A stretch of 64,000 nucleotides of DNA from Diplonema papillatum (GCA_030068145.1 JAPJBO010000950.1:1-64000), one strand, 5' to 3'; shown: positions 50,990 through 60,560, counted from the first letter of the stretch. A program made the numbers and translations. Notes: a model not told the origin generated them from the sequence alone.

Positions 50990-51700
50990 CAGGGATTTCC
51001 TGCATGGTTAAAATATTATTTTTCCACCAAAAAAAATAAAAAAACCTTATTTTAGGACGGAAACAACCCGCACCACGTGAAGCACCGCAAGTGCCGCGAA
51101 ATCCAAGCACCACACTGCGAGAAAATACATATAAACGCGGACAACAGACCGGTACGGGCTACAAGGCGACCCCTGCTCAACTTGTAGAACGTGGGGGGCC
51201 CAAGACTACACTCCACGAAGGAATGTACTTGGTGTCGGTCACAAACAGTCCCGGACATGGCTAGCCATAACCCATAACGAAAGCGTGCACGCAATATACA
51301 ACCCGTAACCACATAGCCCTTTCTTGCTCTAAGAGAACCCATTCATGAACGGTCACACGGAGACCCTAAACCCCCGGAATTTCAAGCGAACTTTAACTCT
51401 AAAAACTTCAACTCTAAAAAAAAAGTATTCTCAAAACAGGTGTTATAACCACGGGAGGTTCTGGTGAAAACTTTTTTGTGCCTGCAAGGCCAGTGTCACG
51501 GAGGCTAGAGGACCCGCAAGACCCACAAGTGGGGTCTACAACAAAGTGGCGAAGCAGCAACACGCCCACGAAGGTCGCATACCAGGATCACAGGTCATTA
51601 AAAAAGCCTCGCTCAACGTGGAAAAAGAAAATCTTTTCGGCCATGCTACAGACTTTTTAACCATGATTTTCCCGAATTTCGGGGGATCAGAATAATCCCT
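50990..51700 (+). mobile_element. hAT-like element, copy B, interrupted by R1
   Basis: CAGGGATTTCCTGCATGGTT opens and GAATAATCCCTG closes it, as at 11667-12304. GTTATAACCACGG, TCTGGTGAAAACTTTTTTG, CTACAACAAAGTGGCGAAGC and GACTTTTTAACCATG match copy A. About 390 bp of R1 lie after the left A-rich tract. The flanks CCTCATTC and CCTAAACC match only partly, so the duplication has decayed or the site was rearranged. Confidence 0.8.
51046..51442 (+). repeat. R1 SINE-like repeat, longest copy
   Basis: GGCTACAAGGCGACCCCTGC, TCAACTTGTAGAACGTGGGG, GGGCCCAAGACTACACTCCA, TTGGTGTCGGTCACAAACAG, CCATTCATGAACGGTCACAC lead to the tail GGAGACCC, TTTCAAGCGAACTTTAACTC, TAAAAACTTCAACTCTAAAA. The 100 bp before GGCTACAAGG are not found in the other copies and may be its 5' end or further inserted sequence. 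The tail terminus is repeated twice, then an A run. Confidence 0.75.
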
Positions 51701-51729
51701 GCCTAAACCCCTCAAAAAAAAAAATATAT

Positions 51730-51765
51730 ATACATACTAAAAACGAACTTTAACTCTAAAAAAAG
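51730..51765 (+). repeat. R1 tail terminus
   Basis: AAAACGAACTTTAACTCTAA, AAAA. Only the last third of the tail is present. Confidence 0.6.
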
Positions 51766-52014
51766 TCATCTGCCTTCGGGTGGGCTAGTGTGACACTTGC
51801 TGTCGTCGGGGGGGGAACATAGAACATTTTAAAAAGCATCGTCAAAAGCATTAAATAGGTATCTGCATCAAAGCCTCCAACGCTCTTCAGTAGAAATACC
51901 GTGGTTGAACCGCTTTGGGGGTCCAGCCATAGTTTCGACTGCTGGGGGCCTTGCTTCGTAGCGCTCGCGTAGCCCAGCCAGGCTAAACTACCGTAACTGG
52001 TGCTCCGACGGGGA

Positions 52015-52080
52015 CAATATTTCTTTGTATGGCACCTGCTTTTGTAGGAAAATACTCGAGGAGCCTTCTGCATACGCGGA
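52015..52080 (+). repeat. R2 start fragment
   Basis: GGCACCTGCTTTTGTAGGAA, AATACTCGAGGAGCC. Confidence 0.55.
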
Positions 52081-52130
52081 GAACTGTGAGTCGGTCACGT
52101 TTTCTTCTTTCCTCCTTTACTTTGATCATA

Positions 52131-52212
52131 GGTGTCACGGCAAGTTTTGGCAGCCGCTGCTTAACAAAATTTGACGTGGGCGGCTTTGGATTTACATCTG
52201 AATGGCACCTCA
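52131..52212 (+). mobile_element. GGTGTCACGG-family MITE, decayed
   Basis: GGTGTCACGGCAAGTTTTGG, CAGCCGCTGCTTAAC and GACGTGGGCGGCTTTGGATT match; the right end is reduced to GGCACCTC. A further fragment starting GGTGTCACGGGTGTG lies at 52909. Confidence 0.6.
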
Positions 52213-52379
52213 ATATAAAAAAGTTGTCGACAACTAACAAGTAAAAGAATAAAGCAAAACTACGCACTTCTTTCCGCTTCGTCGCCGTGCAAACTACAGA
52301 TCTCCGGACAAAATTGTCTTTCGCTCTAACGTACGCTAAAATTGTCGGTCGTACCTCTGCAACACCGGTTCTTTTCTGT

Positions 52380-52860
52380 CTCAAAAACAAGTACTTGTGA
52401 CTCCGCATGAATGGCCGGCGGTGGGGGGCAATCCTTGCCGTCTGCGCTTTGTTCAGCTGACGCTATATACTGCTCGTTGCGAGACAACAGCAAGAATGAA
52501 GGAAGGACTCAAGTCGAATCCAAGGGATACCTCCCTATCACGCGTTGCGTGCCGTTCTTCCTTGAGGAATGGTTGCGCATGCAACTTAAATGGGGGAGGT
52601 GATTGTACCCATGCGCACGCGAAGAACTATTTACGTCGGTTGCATTTCCTTTCCGTTTTGTTCGTACCTTTGAACACCCGATTTCTTTTAAAGCCTCAAA
52701 AACATGCACTTGTCATTCCGAAGGAGGGGGGCTGCTGCTTTGCTGGTCCGTCTGCGCTTTTGTCGCTGACGCTGCACGTGAGCGAGACTACCTGCAAGAA
52801 TGGAGGAAAAGCTCAAGTCGACCCATTCCAAGGGGGATATCCTGCTACCACTTGATTTGC
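52380..52860 (+). repeat. diverged tandem duplication of about 310 bp
   Basis: CCTCAAAAACATGCACTTGT, CCGTCTGCGCTTTTGTC, AAGAATGGAGGAAAAGCTCA and CATTCCAAGGGGGATA at 52689-52850 echo TCTCAAAAACAAGTACTTGT, CCGTCTGCGCTTTGTTC, AAGAATGAAGGAAGGACTCA and AATCCAAGGGATA at 52379-52530. The two are clearly older than the other tandem repeats in this window. Confidence 0.65.
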
Positions 52861-53119
52861 GATCTTTGCAAAAAAAAAAAAAAGAACGGCGAAAAAACTA
52901 GCCTTCGCGGTGTCACGGGTGTGTTTAACAGCTGCTGCTTCCCGCGTCGCCAGTCCTGCTTACCAGAGGTGGCCCACTTAGAACCAGGATTCTACGTCAG
53001 GGTTCAATGAAGTGACCCCGAGCTCACGCCCATGTAAAGTTTGAGAATAGGTCGAGGAAGCGATTTCTCCAATGCCTCCAATCATTCGCTTTACCTGGCG
53101 TAACTCCTGTTTTGGTTCT

Positions 53120-53169
<50 letters not shown>

Positions 53170-53820
53170 GGGTCTTTTGCCCCTATACCCAGATTTGACG
53201 AGCGATTCGCACGTCCAGTCCGCAACGGGCCTCCACCAGGGTTTCCCCCGGCTTCGTCCTATCCAGGCATCTTTCGGGTTCCAACAAGTGTACTTCACTT
53301 TCCAGTAAATCAGGATCGGGCTGAACAATTAAACAAACTCGCGAGAGTGGATAGCAGTTGTCCTTCTTGCCTGGGTGGGCTTCCCTTTCAGCTTGGCATT
53401 CCACCACCTCTCCCCCACTTCTCAAGGGGTGACCCTCCCCCCCCGATCCTAGAACGCGCCCCAGGAAAAAGGAAAAATAAAATGAATAAAAATAAAAATC
53501 GAAAGAGAGTTTCAAGCGAACGTTTTAATCGGAGACTCGAAACAAGTCGGCCTTTCTAAAAGGGGGGACGCTGCTACGAGAAAAGCGAAAAGGTAAAAGA
53601 AAAAAGGAGAAAAGAAAACGGAGTTTTCACGCGAACTTCATTCTAAAACCCCCGAGTTCGACCTTTGGAACGGAACGCCAGAAGGAATCAACCGCCCGAG
53701 GTGGGCTATAGGCTACTACTTGCTGTCATCGGAGGTCAGCGAAAGTCACCAAGCAGCCCGAACAACGATACCAACGACAATGCCTCTCACTCTCTATGAC
53801 AGAAGACTTTCACTCCTTAG
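52861..53820. other. unassigned stretch with R1 tail traces
   Basis: GAGTTTCAAGCGAACG at 53506 and GGAGTTTTCACGCGAACTTC at 53618 are tail pieces. A 78-codon plus frame (53072-53308) and a minus frame opposite it have ordinary composition. No gene called. Confidence 0.4.
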
Positions 53821-53825
53821 GAAAA

Positions 53826-53995
53826 AAAATGAAGAAAGTATACCTAGCAAGCTACTACTACTTACGGCTATGCTATGCAGGCTTGCTGTGTAGGGCGAAT
53901 CTCTGCGACTTAGAAAAAAATATGAAGAAAAGATACTGAGCAAACTTACGGCTGTGCTATGCAGGCTTGTAGGGTGAATCTCTGTGGCTTGGACT
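53826..53995 (+). repeat. tandem duplication of about 95 bp
   Basis: ATGAAGAAAGTATACCTAGC, GCTATGCTATGCAGGCTTG, GGCGAATCTCTGCGACTT recur as ATGAAGAAAAGATACTGAGC, GCTGTGCTATGCAGGCTTG, GGTGAATCTCTGTGGCTT. Confidence 0.8.
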
Positions 53996-54374
53996 GGTTG
54001 GTCGAGCGACTGACAATTTCCAAAAGAATCGTCTAGTCTCGTGGGAGATTTGCCGACCTCAACTGTTGAGGATCTACTACTCGCCCGAGTATCCCAGCGC
54101 TGGAAAAGAAAGCAAATGCGACGAGTAACCCTAGCAACGGCGAGTGAAAGGACCAGAGCTCAAGCCTGAACCGGTGTTCTACGGAATATCCGGAATGTGA
54201 CGCAAGCTGCTTGGGGACACAACTGGCGTCGAGGAGTCTCCCGGAATGGGGTATCCACAGAGGGTGAGAGTCCCTGCATTCCCTCGACGAGCCATGCTAG
54301 CAAGATCCAGAACACGGACGCACACACACACATACGCAAACTCACACGCACCGGTGGCAACACACACAACGATT

Positions 54375-54425
54375 TGTCTACGAAAAACCTTAACTCTAAA
54401 AATAGCTTTAACTCTAAAAATACAC
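54375..54425 (+). repeat. R1 tail terminus repeated
   Basis: CTTAACTCTAAAAATAGCTT, TAACTCTAAAAA. The terminal words of R1 in tandem. Confidence 0.6.
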
Positions 54426-54489
54426 CCAGCAGCACGCGAAAAGCGGTGTTTTTTCGGGGGTGGGTCTTTTTTTCTCTTTTTTTTCTTTT

Positions 54490-54565
54490 TTTATTAGTAC
54501 ATCTGTACTGACGGGAAGATTTCCGGAACAACGGTTGCACATGAAAGAGAAAACGAAGCCAACGA
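54490..54565 (+). repeat. R13 repeat
   Basis: TTAGTACATCTGTACTGACG, AGATTTCCGGAACAACGGTT and CATGAAAGAGAAAACGAAGC match 55125-55205. Confidence 0.75.
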
Positions 54566-55120
54566 AAAATATACTACAATAGGGGGGCCCACGTACCCCC
54601 TTTTTTTTGGGACAAAAAATATAAGAGGTGGTTGCTCAAGCTTTTCGTGCCGCGGAAAACTTTGTTGCCTTTATACATGTTCCCCGGATGTTGCCCCACA
54701 TTTTTCCTCCCCAGATTGGCTGATTTTCGAGCCTCCAGATGAACATCGTACTTTTCATGGACGGTTTACTGGGGAAATGCACTTACCATTTTTTTGAGAT
54801 TTTTCGCAATCATGGGTTTTGAGCTAAAAACCCACACCTTCCTCCCGAAAACATCATTTTTTCTTGGTGTAATGCCATATTTTGGACACCAAGTCAACAG
54901 GTGGACAGGGCTAGATCCGGGTGGCTCCAGGGAGGGACGAGTGCTCACTCACGACAAAGGTAGTCATGCCTTACAGCCGGAGCCTCCTCTCGTCCACCCT
55001 GGTCATCGCCACCGCGCTGACCTTTCCCGAGAGAGAGGAGCAGTCCCCCCCCCCCCCCCCCAGCTATTTTTTTTAGGTTAGGCGACAACTAGGGTCGGGC
55101 CATCTGGCGCTCGCTGATAC
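54566..55120. other. unassigned stretch
   Basis: GGTGGCTCCAGGGAGGGACG and CGCGCTGACCTTTCCCGAG near 54920-55035 recall GGTGGCTCCCTGGGAGGGAC and CGCGCTGACCATTCCCGAGA at 10200-10316, so the 10.2 kb region shares an unnamed dispersed repeat. A C14 run follows at 55047. Confidence 0.5.
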
Positions 55121-55124
55121 TCTA

Positions 55125-55210
55125 TATTTCTGAACAGTACATTCGTACTGACGGAACATTTCCGGAACAACGGTTGCACATTGAAAGAGAAACCGAAGCC
55201 AACGCAAAGG
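55125..55210 (+). repeat. R13 repeat
   Basis: AACAGTACATTCGTACTGAC, TTTCCGGAACAACGGTTGCA, GAAAGAGAAACCGAAGCC. Confidence 0.75.
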
Positions 55211-55419
55211 TGAAGTCAGTTGATGCGAACGTCCGTTACTTCGTTTATCAGTGCAAGCCCCAGCTCCGGAAATGTTGGTTCTTTTTGTCCAGCTGTGCCG
55301 CGGCTTCGTCGTTGAGGACATGGTACGGTGACAATACCGTCGCCCGCCCCACAGTCCTCAACCATCGCACCTTTTCCGTCACCAACCAGGGTTCGGAGCG
55401 GAATTCCCATACAATTCTT

Positions 55420-55655
55420 TGTTGTATAGACACTTGCTTCGTAGGAAATGCTTGAGGAGGCTGCCAACATTTGCGAAATCTCAACGGACTCAACGCGCTG
55501 TTGCCCCGAGCAAAACACAGGTGATTCTGGGGTTTAGTGGCGGGCGTAAGCGTGGAAAAAAAGTGACCCACTTTGTAGTTGTATTGGTTGGCATGGTACT
55601 GTTTCTTCCCCCCTCCAGCCTCCGTCAAAATAAGCACAAGGCAGCCCCTCGAGGA
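55420..55655 (+). repeat. R2 dispersed repeat, uninterrupted
   Basis: GACACTTGCTTCGTAGGAAA, TGCTTGAGGAGGCTGCCAAC, GGGGTTTAGTGGCGGGCGTA, an unbroken A run, CCACTTTGTAGTTGTATTGG, AATAAGCACAAGGCAGCCCC. A second unoccupied reference for the R1 insertion site. Confidence 0.75.
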
Positions 55656-55669
55656 TCTCCATCAAAAAT

Positions 55670-55755
55670 GGTCAACCGGAGGCCCCTGAAACACCGAACC
55701 TTTTAACCACAATAAACGCTAACAAACCCTCAGCGAACACTCACCCTGAAATAAA
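55670..55755 (+). repeat. sister variant of the R1 tail
   Basis: ATGGTCAACCGGAGGCCCCT, CACCGAACC and CCACAATAAACGCTAA, followed by TCAGCGAACACTCACCCTGA. The variant with ACCACAATAAACGCTAAAA also lies at 56058-56108, 58920-58978 and 60702-60760. Confidence 0.65.
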
Positions 55756-56470
55756 CATTGGCGTTCAGCTAATGAGAGAAAAACGAATAATCAGTTTAGT
55801 TCGCGGCCAACCACCTCCGCTCGTACGCTGTCGTCCGTCTTTGGGGTTTGGCAGTCTCGCTTTTTTTTTGGCGACAAACCAATTTCTGCTTCCCTGGAGA
55901 CAGTTATTTGTTACCGCTAAATACTCTAAAAAGAACGTTGACAGGCGGTTTAACCAGAACACTTGTAGGTGGAATCGCACAAACAAACCCCCCGCGGATA
56001 GACTGCTGGTAGACTGTGCTAACTACATGGACCGGCTCATGTCCCCGTTTTGGCAACCGGAGACCCTAAACCACCGAAGCTCTAAACCACCAATGAACGC
56101 TAAAAATGGTTCGAGGGGTGGCGCTCGATGGTGGCATCGTTGCCAGCTCACCTGCACCCTCGTCCGCCGGTGGTCTCGACCCAGCGAGACTGAGCTCCCG
56201 TCAAGTCACCGCCGGAACGAGCAGCAGTCACGAGGAACTTCGCTAAATGACAGGCTGGGACAATATATTGGTTCGCAAACTGCACTGATTAGAGAGCAAA
56301 ACTAGAAGTAAATTCAGAGTACCTTAACTGCGGAGGACAACAAGCAGTCCCTCTTCCCACACCTTCATTTCTTTTTCTGTTTTGACACCAAATGGCCTTT
56401 TTTACCCGTCCCGCTACTTTTTACCTACCCTGTACCCCCTTACTGTCACCCCCTCCCCGTAAAATAACAA
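55756..56470. other. unassigned stretch
   Basis: Sister tail at 56058-56108 and a fragment ATGGACCGGCTCATG at 56029 related to the GAGCCGGTCCACC elements, preceded by TAGACTGCTGGTAGACTG. A 177-codon plus frame spans these and is therefore not a gene. Confidence 0.45.
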
Positions 56471-56474
56471 AGTA

Positions 56475-56985
56475 GAAAGCTACAGGTTTGACACGTAGAC
56501 CGATACGGACTGCACGGCAACCCCTGCTCAACGTGTAGGACGTGGGGGGCCCAGGACCACTTGCACAACGCAGTGGACCTGGTGTCGGTCACATACGCCA
56601 AAAACGAAGTTACACGGATGCGCAACCACATGTGACAGTAAACAGTAAAGTAAAAGCGACACAAAGTACGTAAAAAAGGAATGAAAACACACTGACCCTG
56701 CTCTAACAGCACAAAAGGAAACCCCCCCCCTTCCCCTCGCCTCACAAGTCACATGGAGACTTCAAAAACGGGCTACAAGGCAACCCCTGCTCAACTTGTA
56801 GAACGTGGGGGGCCCAAGACTACACTCCACGAAGGAATGTACTTGGTGTCGGTCACAAACAGTCCCTAGCCATAACCCATAACGGAAGCGTGCACTAAAT
56901 ATACAACCCGTAACCACGTAGCCATTCATGAACGGTCACACGGAGACCCTAACCCGGAATTTCAAGCGAACTTTAACTCTAAAAA
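56475..56985 (+). repeat. two R1 copies in tandem
   Basis: The first (56475-56776) has CGGCAACCCCTGCTCAACGT, GGTGTCGGTCACATACG and ends CATGGAGACTTCAAAAACGG. The second (56777-56985) begins CTACAAGGCAACCCCTGCTC and follows the 51 kb copy closely to TTTCAAGCGAACTTTAACTC. The first lacks the CGAACTTT part of the tail. Confidence 0.8.
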
Positions 56986-57085
56986 CCCGACCGCTTACTA
57001 CAAGAAACAGTCCAGAAAACCCCCCCTTCCCCCTCGCCTCACAAGTCAAACGGAGACTTCAAAAACCCGACCGCTTACTACAAGA
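56986..57085 (+). repeat. duplicated flank containing the empty site
   Basis: AAAAACCCGACCGCTTACTA and CAAGAA occur at 56981-57006 and again at 57061-57086. The first copy continues AACAGTCCAG uninterrupted, the second is interrupted by the element that follows. Confidence 0.85.
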
Positions 57086-57208
57086 ATGAGCCGGTCCACC
57101 CCTCCCCCAGTCTACCACAGTCTATCACAGTCTATCACAGTCTATCACAGTCTATCACAGTCTATCACAGTCTATTACAGGCCATCAGGATGGGGTGGAC
57201 CGGCTCAT
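57086..57208 (+). mobile_element. GAGCCGGTCCACC MITE, compact copy with AAGA duplication
   Basis: ATGAGCCGGTCCACCCC and its perfect complement bound 123 bp. The interior is a TCTATCACAG tandem (57117-57180). AAGA flanks both sides (57082-57085, 57209-57212). The related unfilled sequence at 57001-57012 has a single AAGA, so both filled and empty sites are present 80 bp apart. Confidence 0.95.
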
Positions 57209-57384
57209 AAGAAACAGTCTAGTAAATCGTCGCCAGGGCGCCCGAAGCCTCGGCGGCCTCGCAAACAACACTCATCCAGCAAACCCTCAGACAACCCCTG
57301 AAACCCCGCAAACCCGGGGGTGTGTACCTACCTATCTATCGCAACGCGGTGCGAACGACAGCAAATCTAATTGCCCGAAGAGTC

Positions 57385-57442
57385 CCCCGGAGATGTTGGA
57401 AACCCGGAGTTTTCACAAGCCAAGATTTTAACTCTCTTAAGA
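57385..57442 (+). repeat. R1 tail module
   Basis: CCCCCGGAGATGTTGGAAAC, GGAGTTTTCACAAGCC, TTTTAACTCTCTT. Divergent. Confidence 0.55.
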
Positions 57443-57550
57443 AAGCCTGGGGTGGCCGCCCATCTCGTCGACGGTAGCAGGCGGTGTTTTGTTCGGTATA
57501 CTATAGTCGGAAGGGGGAGGGGGGCTTATTATTGGCACTTGGGGCTGCAG

Positions 57551-58042
57551 TTAGGGCCGGCTTCTCGGCCTCCAACACGGTTTTGGAAGCCCAGCACCGG
57601 TGTTGCACATTTCCTGCGCTGCTCCGGTGCACCCTGTGTTGAGCTGGTCGATCTGACAGTCAAATCGGAAGGCCGGACTGGGATCGCCCGTGTAGGTGTG
57701 GGCTAGAGAGGTCGGGTTGTAGAAACGCACCGCCTCTACACAGTCCGGGTCCCTCAGGACCTTCTCTCCATAGTGCGTGACCATGTCCCCAGATGCCCAG
57801 TCACCAATCTTCTGGACTTGCATGGGGTCCATGCCCGCCTTCAACAGGGTGCAGCAGCCCCCGATCCTGGCGCTGTGAGTCAGAAATGGCCCCTTAAGGA
57901 CGGAGGGAGGTTGTCCAGCGCGCAGAAAGCCTTCAAAGCGGAATCTATGGGTCAGACCTCGAGAGTTTGACGACTCGAACATGGGTAACCCTGGTGCTCC
58001 TTGGGAAGGCTTCGTAACACATCTCTTCGCAGCAGCAAACAG
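57551..58042 (-). CDS. tyrosine recombinase C-terminal domain (fragment)
   Basis: The minus-strand frame is open for about 164 codons; the first ATG is at 57982, but similarity to recombinases begins upstream of it. The catalytic block reads LTHSARIGGCCTLLKAGMDP, then VQKIGDWASGDMVTHYG: the H-X-X-R box, a Trp at the second His position, and the Tyr nucleophile are all present at usual spacing. Tyrosine recombinases cut and rejoin DNA through a covalent 3'-phosphotyrosine. The N-terminal half with the first catalytic Arg is not visible, so it is a partial, probably inactive copy. In eukaryotes such domains occur in Crypton DNA transposons and DIRS-type elements; I cannot decide between them. 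An R4 copy lies immediately upstream and an R1 tail downstream. Confidence 0.75.
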   Translation of the reverse strand: MFAAAKRCVTKPSQGAPGLPMFESSNSRGLTHRFRFEGFLRAGQPPSVLKGPFLTHSARIGGCCTLLKAGMDPMQVQKIGDWASGDMVTHYGEKVLRDPDCVEAVRFYNPTSLAHTYTGDPSPAFRFDCQIDQLNTGCTGAAQEMCNTGAGLPKPCWRPRSRP

Positions 58043-58109
58043 TGATCATTTTTGATGCGTCTTTGCTCAGGATGCCCCGTGTCCGAACGCCAGCTCGGGT
58101 TCTCACCTT

Positions 58110-58287
58110 TTTAGTACTAACAATCTTGCGGGTTGCCCTTCAATGTATTGTGCAGGCAAAAAACGACGCAGGCAGCGTGTTTCGGTGGTTGATCAGAATT
58201 CCTTACCTGAAAATGACACAGGGTAAATACAAGTGGGAAAACGATCAACCGGCATCGCACAAACAAAACGAAGCGCCTGTCTTTTTT
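58110..58287 (+). repeat. R4 dispersed repeat
   Basis: TAGTACTAACAATCTTGCGG, GGGTTGCCCTTCAATGTATT, GGTTGATCAGAATTCCTTAC, GCGCCTGTCTTTTTT. Confidence 0.85.
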
Positions 58288-58299
58288 ATGAGTGTACCG

Positions 58300-58486
58300 C
58301 CTGGCTCCTAATTTATGTAGGTTTTTAATTTAGAAGTTTGAAAGGAAATAATTAGCGATTTATAAATTGAAAATTACATAAAACAAAGGCCTGTGAAACA
58401 GAGGCGCGCCACACACTGCACCGTACCGTGGGCCTGCGGCGCCGCTGAAGCGGCGCCGCCAAAACGAAATTAATTCATTGCTATCT
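58300..58486. other. AT-rich flank with GC hairpin
   Basis: Sequence rich in TTTATAAATT and TTAATTT leads to the hairpin GCGGCGCCGCT-GA-AGCGGCGCCGC (58436-58459), an 11-bp perfect stem. A similar AT-rich block with GATTTATAAATT follows the rRNA fragment (58690-58775), so the rRNA piece sits inside an AT-rich frame unlike the neighbouring DNA. Confidence 0.6.
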
Positions 58487-58672
58487 TGCGAAACAGCAGT
58501 CAAGGGAACGGACTTGAAACTGTCAGCGGGGAAAGAAGACCCTGTTGAGTTTGACTCTAGTCTGACTTTGTGCAGTGACACGAGAGGTGTAGAATAGGTG
58601 GGAGGCCGCAACAATGAAATACCACTACTCTTGTTGTCGCTTTACTTATCCAATGATGGGAAGACGGCAGCT
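58487..58672 (+). rRNA. LSU (28S-like) rRNA domain V fragment 3
   Basis: AGCAGTCAAGGGAACGGACT, GTCAGCGGGGAAAGAAGACC, CTGTTGAGTTTGACTCTAGT, AGAGGTGTAGAATAGGTGGG, TGAAATACCACTACTCTTGT and CCAATGATGGGAAGACGGCA are consecutive conserved words of eukaryotic cytosolic LSU rRNA. GAGGCCGCAACAATG shows a short expansion-segment loop. The piece ends at CAGCT, about 55 nt after it begins to overlap fragment 1. The best preserved of the three fragments. Confidence 0.92.
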
Positions 58673-58775
58673 CCACAAAGAGTGGTGCCGAGAATTATAA
58701 TTAAGGATTTATAAATTAGCGGCCGATAAACTATAAACCACGCATATTATTGGCTTATAAATTTTCACGCCGCAG

Positions 58776-60555
58776 CAGAACGACCACACCCTACCCAAAC
58801 CCAAGCACCCTCTAAACGCGTTAGGGGACTTCACAAGGTTTCACAACGGAGTGACACAACACCCGAAACGAGTCGCACTCTTTTACTTTTCTCAACCCCC
58901 CGCCATACCCAAGCCTCTACGGTCAACCGGAGACTTTAAAATACCGACCTTCTAATCCACAAATAACGCTATAAATTAGAGGCTGGACGGTATGTCCCCC
59001 CGTCCGTAAAGGTTTGATTACCAAATCTTAACTTGCCCCTGGCTTGCTGAAAGAGGCCGGACATTGCCTGCTCTCCGTTGACGAAGAAGTCCACACACAC
59101 ACACACAAAGCACCAACCACCACCACCACCACCCCGGCCAAGGCTAAGCACCTTTTCCTCGCGAAACGAGCCCCTGCCGCCAGCAAAGTGGCAGGGCGTG
59201 AACCATCAACATCTCCGCAAACCCGCCAGACACAACAAAAATTAGCACTCTGAAAAAAAAAAAACAAAAAAAAAAAAAACAGTCGCGCCAGAGACTGATT
59301 ATCCGGATTTCTTTTGCAACAACACGATGGTTTCTTTTTTTTTTTTTTTGAAAGATTAAACAAAAGGAGGGGGAAATATTAAAGGTCGCCAGATATCAAA
59401 CCGACGTGCATCGAGCACCATTAACAACGACCCCCTCCCAGGCAAAGAACTTTCACACCGAAAATACAGGCGAAAGTACCTGCAGTACGACGTCTGTGAA
59501 CTCACGGAAGGAAACTCCCTTCGCCCGCTGGAGACTTCAACCGCACTAATCCTGCCAAAAAATTGATGTCGACACAAGAAGCGTTCGGGGAAACAAAAAA
59601 CGAAAGAAAGCGAATGGCATCGGAACCAAGCAACACGCATCCCCGAATGCACTGACCACCACCACCATTGTGCAGTCTATCGTCACTGATTGTTGCTGCA
59701 TATCAAGTTCAAACCACCACCACCACCACCACACCACCATCCCCAAAGGTGAACGAAGGGAACACCGGTGTATTGTAGTACTTGCAACCGTTTGTGCAAG
59801 CTTCTGCTATCCCAACTGAGGGGGGAGTGCCACCCACCAAATAATAGCAGTGGGTGCTTCATTCTTGCGGCCTCCACCTTATTGTCAGTGCATACTGGGC
59901 GCGGGTCACACTTTCGCCGCCGTCGGGGTGGCTAGTGCCGACCCCCCTCCTTGCTGTTGTTGCAGTGTCGGGGACTCCCGACACGGAAAAGAAAGAATTG
60001 GCGATGCATCTGCCATTAACGAAACCCGAATACGCCACGCCATGGGGAGGGAAAAAAAGGGTGCGATCGGGTGGGCGGGTGATGCCGGGAACGAGAATTC
60101 CTCTTATTTCGCTTTCAGGAAAAAGGGAATTCTCCGACGAAGATGAAAAATGAATTCTGGCACCCCTTCGACGAAACACAATAAATGAAATGAAGCAAAA
60201 AAGCGAGCCGCAAGTAAAGGAACTTTCAACCACAACTTCGAAAGACACCAATCGATACGCCCACACGATCGTCGGAAATGCATACACAAACGGAGTTTCA
60301 AGCGAACTCGGAGTCAGGCAAAACCTTTTTTCAACATGAAATTAAAAAAACCACAATAAACGCTAAACAAATGAAACCTTTCCTTTTTCTTTACTTTGTG
60401 GTCGGTAATGCGTGCAACAAACGCCAACAAATCGGGAGGGGGTGTCAGTCAAGCGACATCAGACAACGGCAGACCGTCACCAACTGCGGCATTGAGAGGG
60501 CATCCCGTATGTATGGCTGGCACCTTCAGCAACGCAAAGAAAAAAATTCCAACTG
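58776..60555. other. unassigned stretch with sister tail
   Basis: Sister tail at 58920-58978; a CCACCAC tract at 59115-59135 and again at 59655-59745; TGCAGTCTATCGTCACTGAT at 59671 matches TGCAGTCTATCGTCGCAGAC at 49246; GATACGCCCACACGATCGTC at 60254 is a dispersed short repeat followed by GGAGTTTCAAGCGAACTCGG. No gene is recognised. Confidence 0.45.
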
Positions 60556-60560
60556 CCGAG

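Noticed and set aside
55756-56305. 177-codon plus-strand gene
   Set aside because: The frame runs through a sister R1 tail and a MITE fragment.
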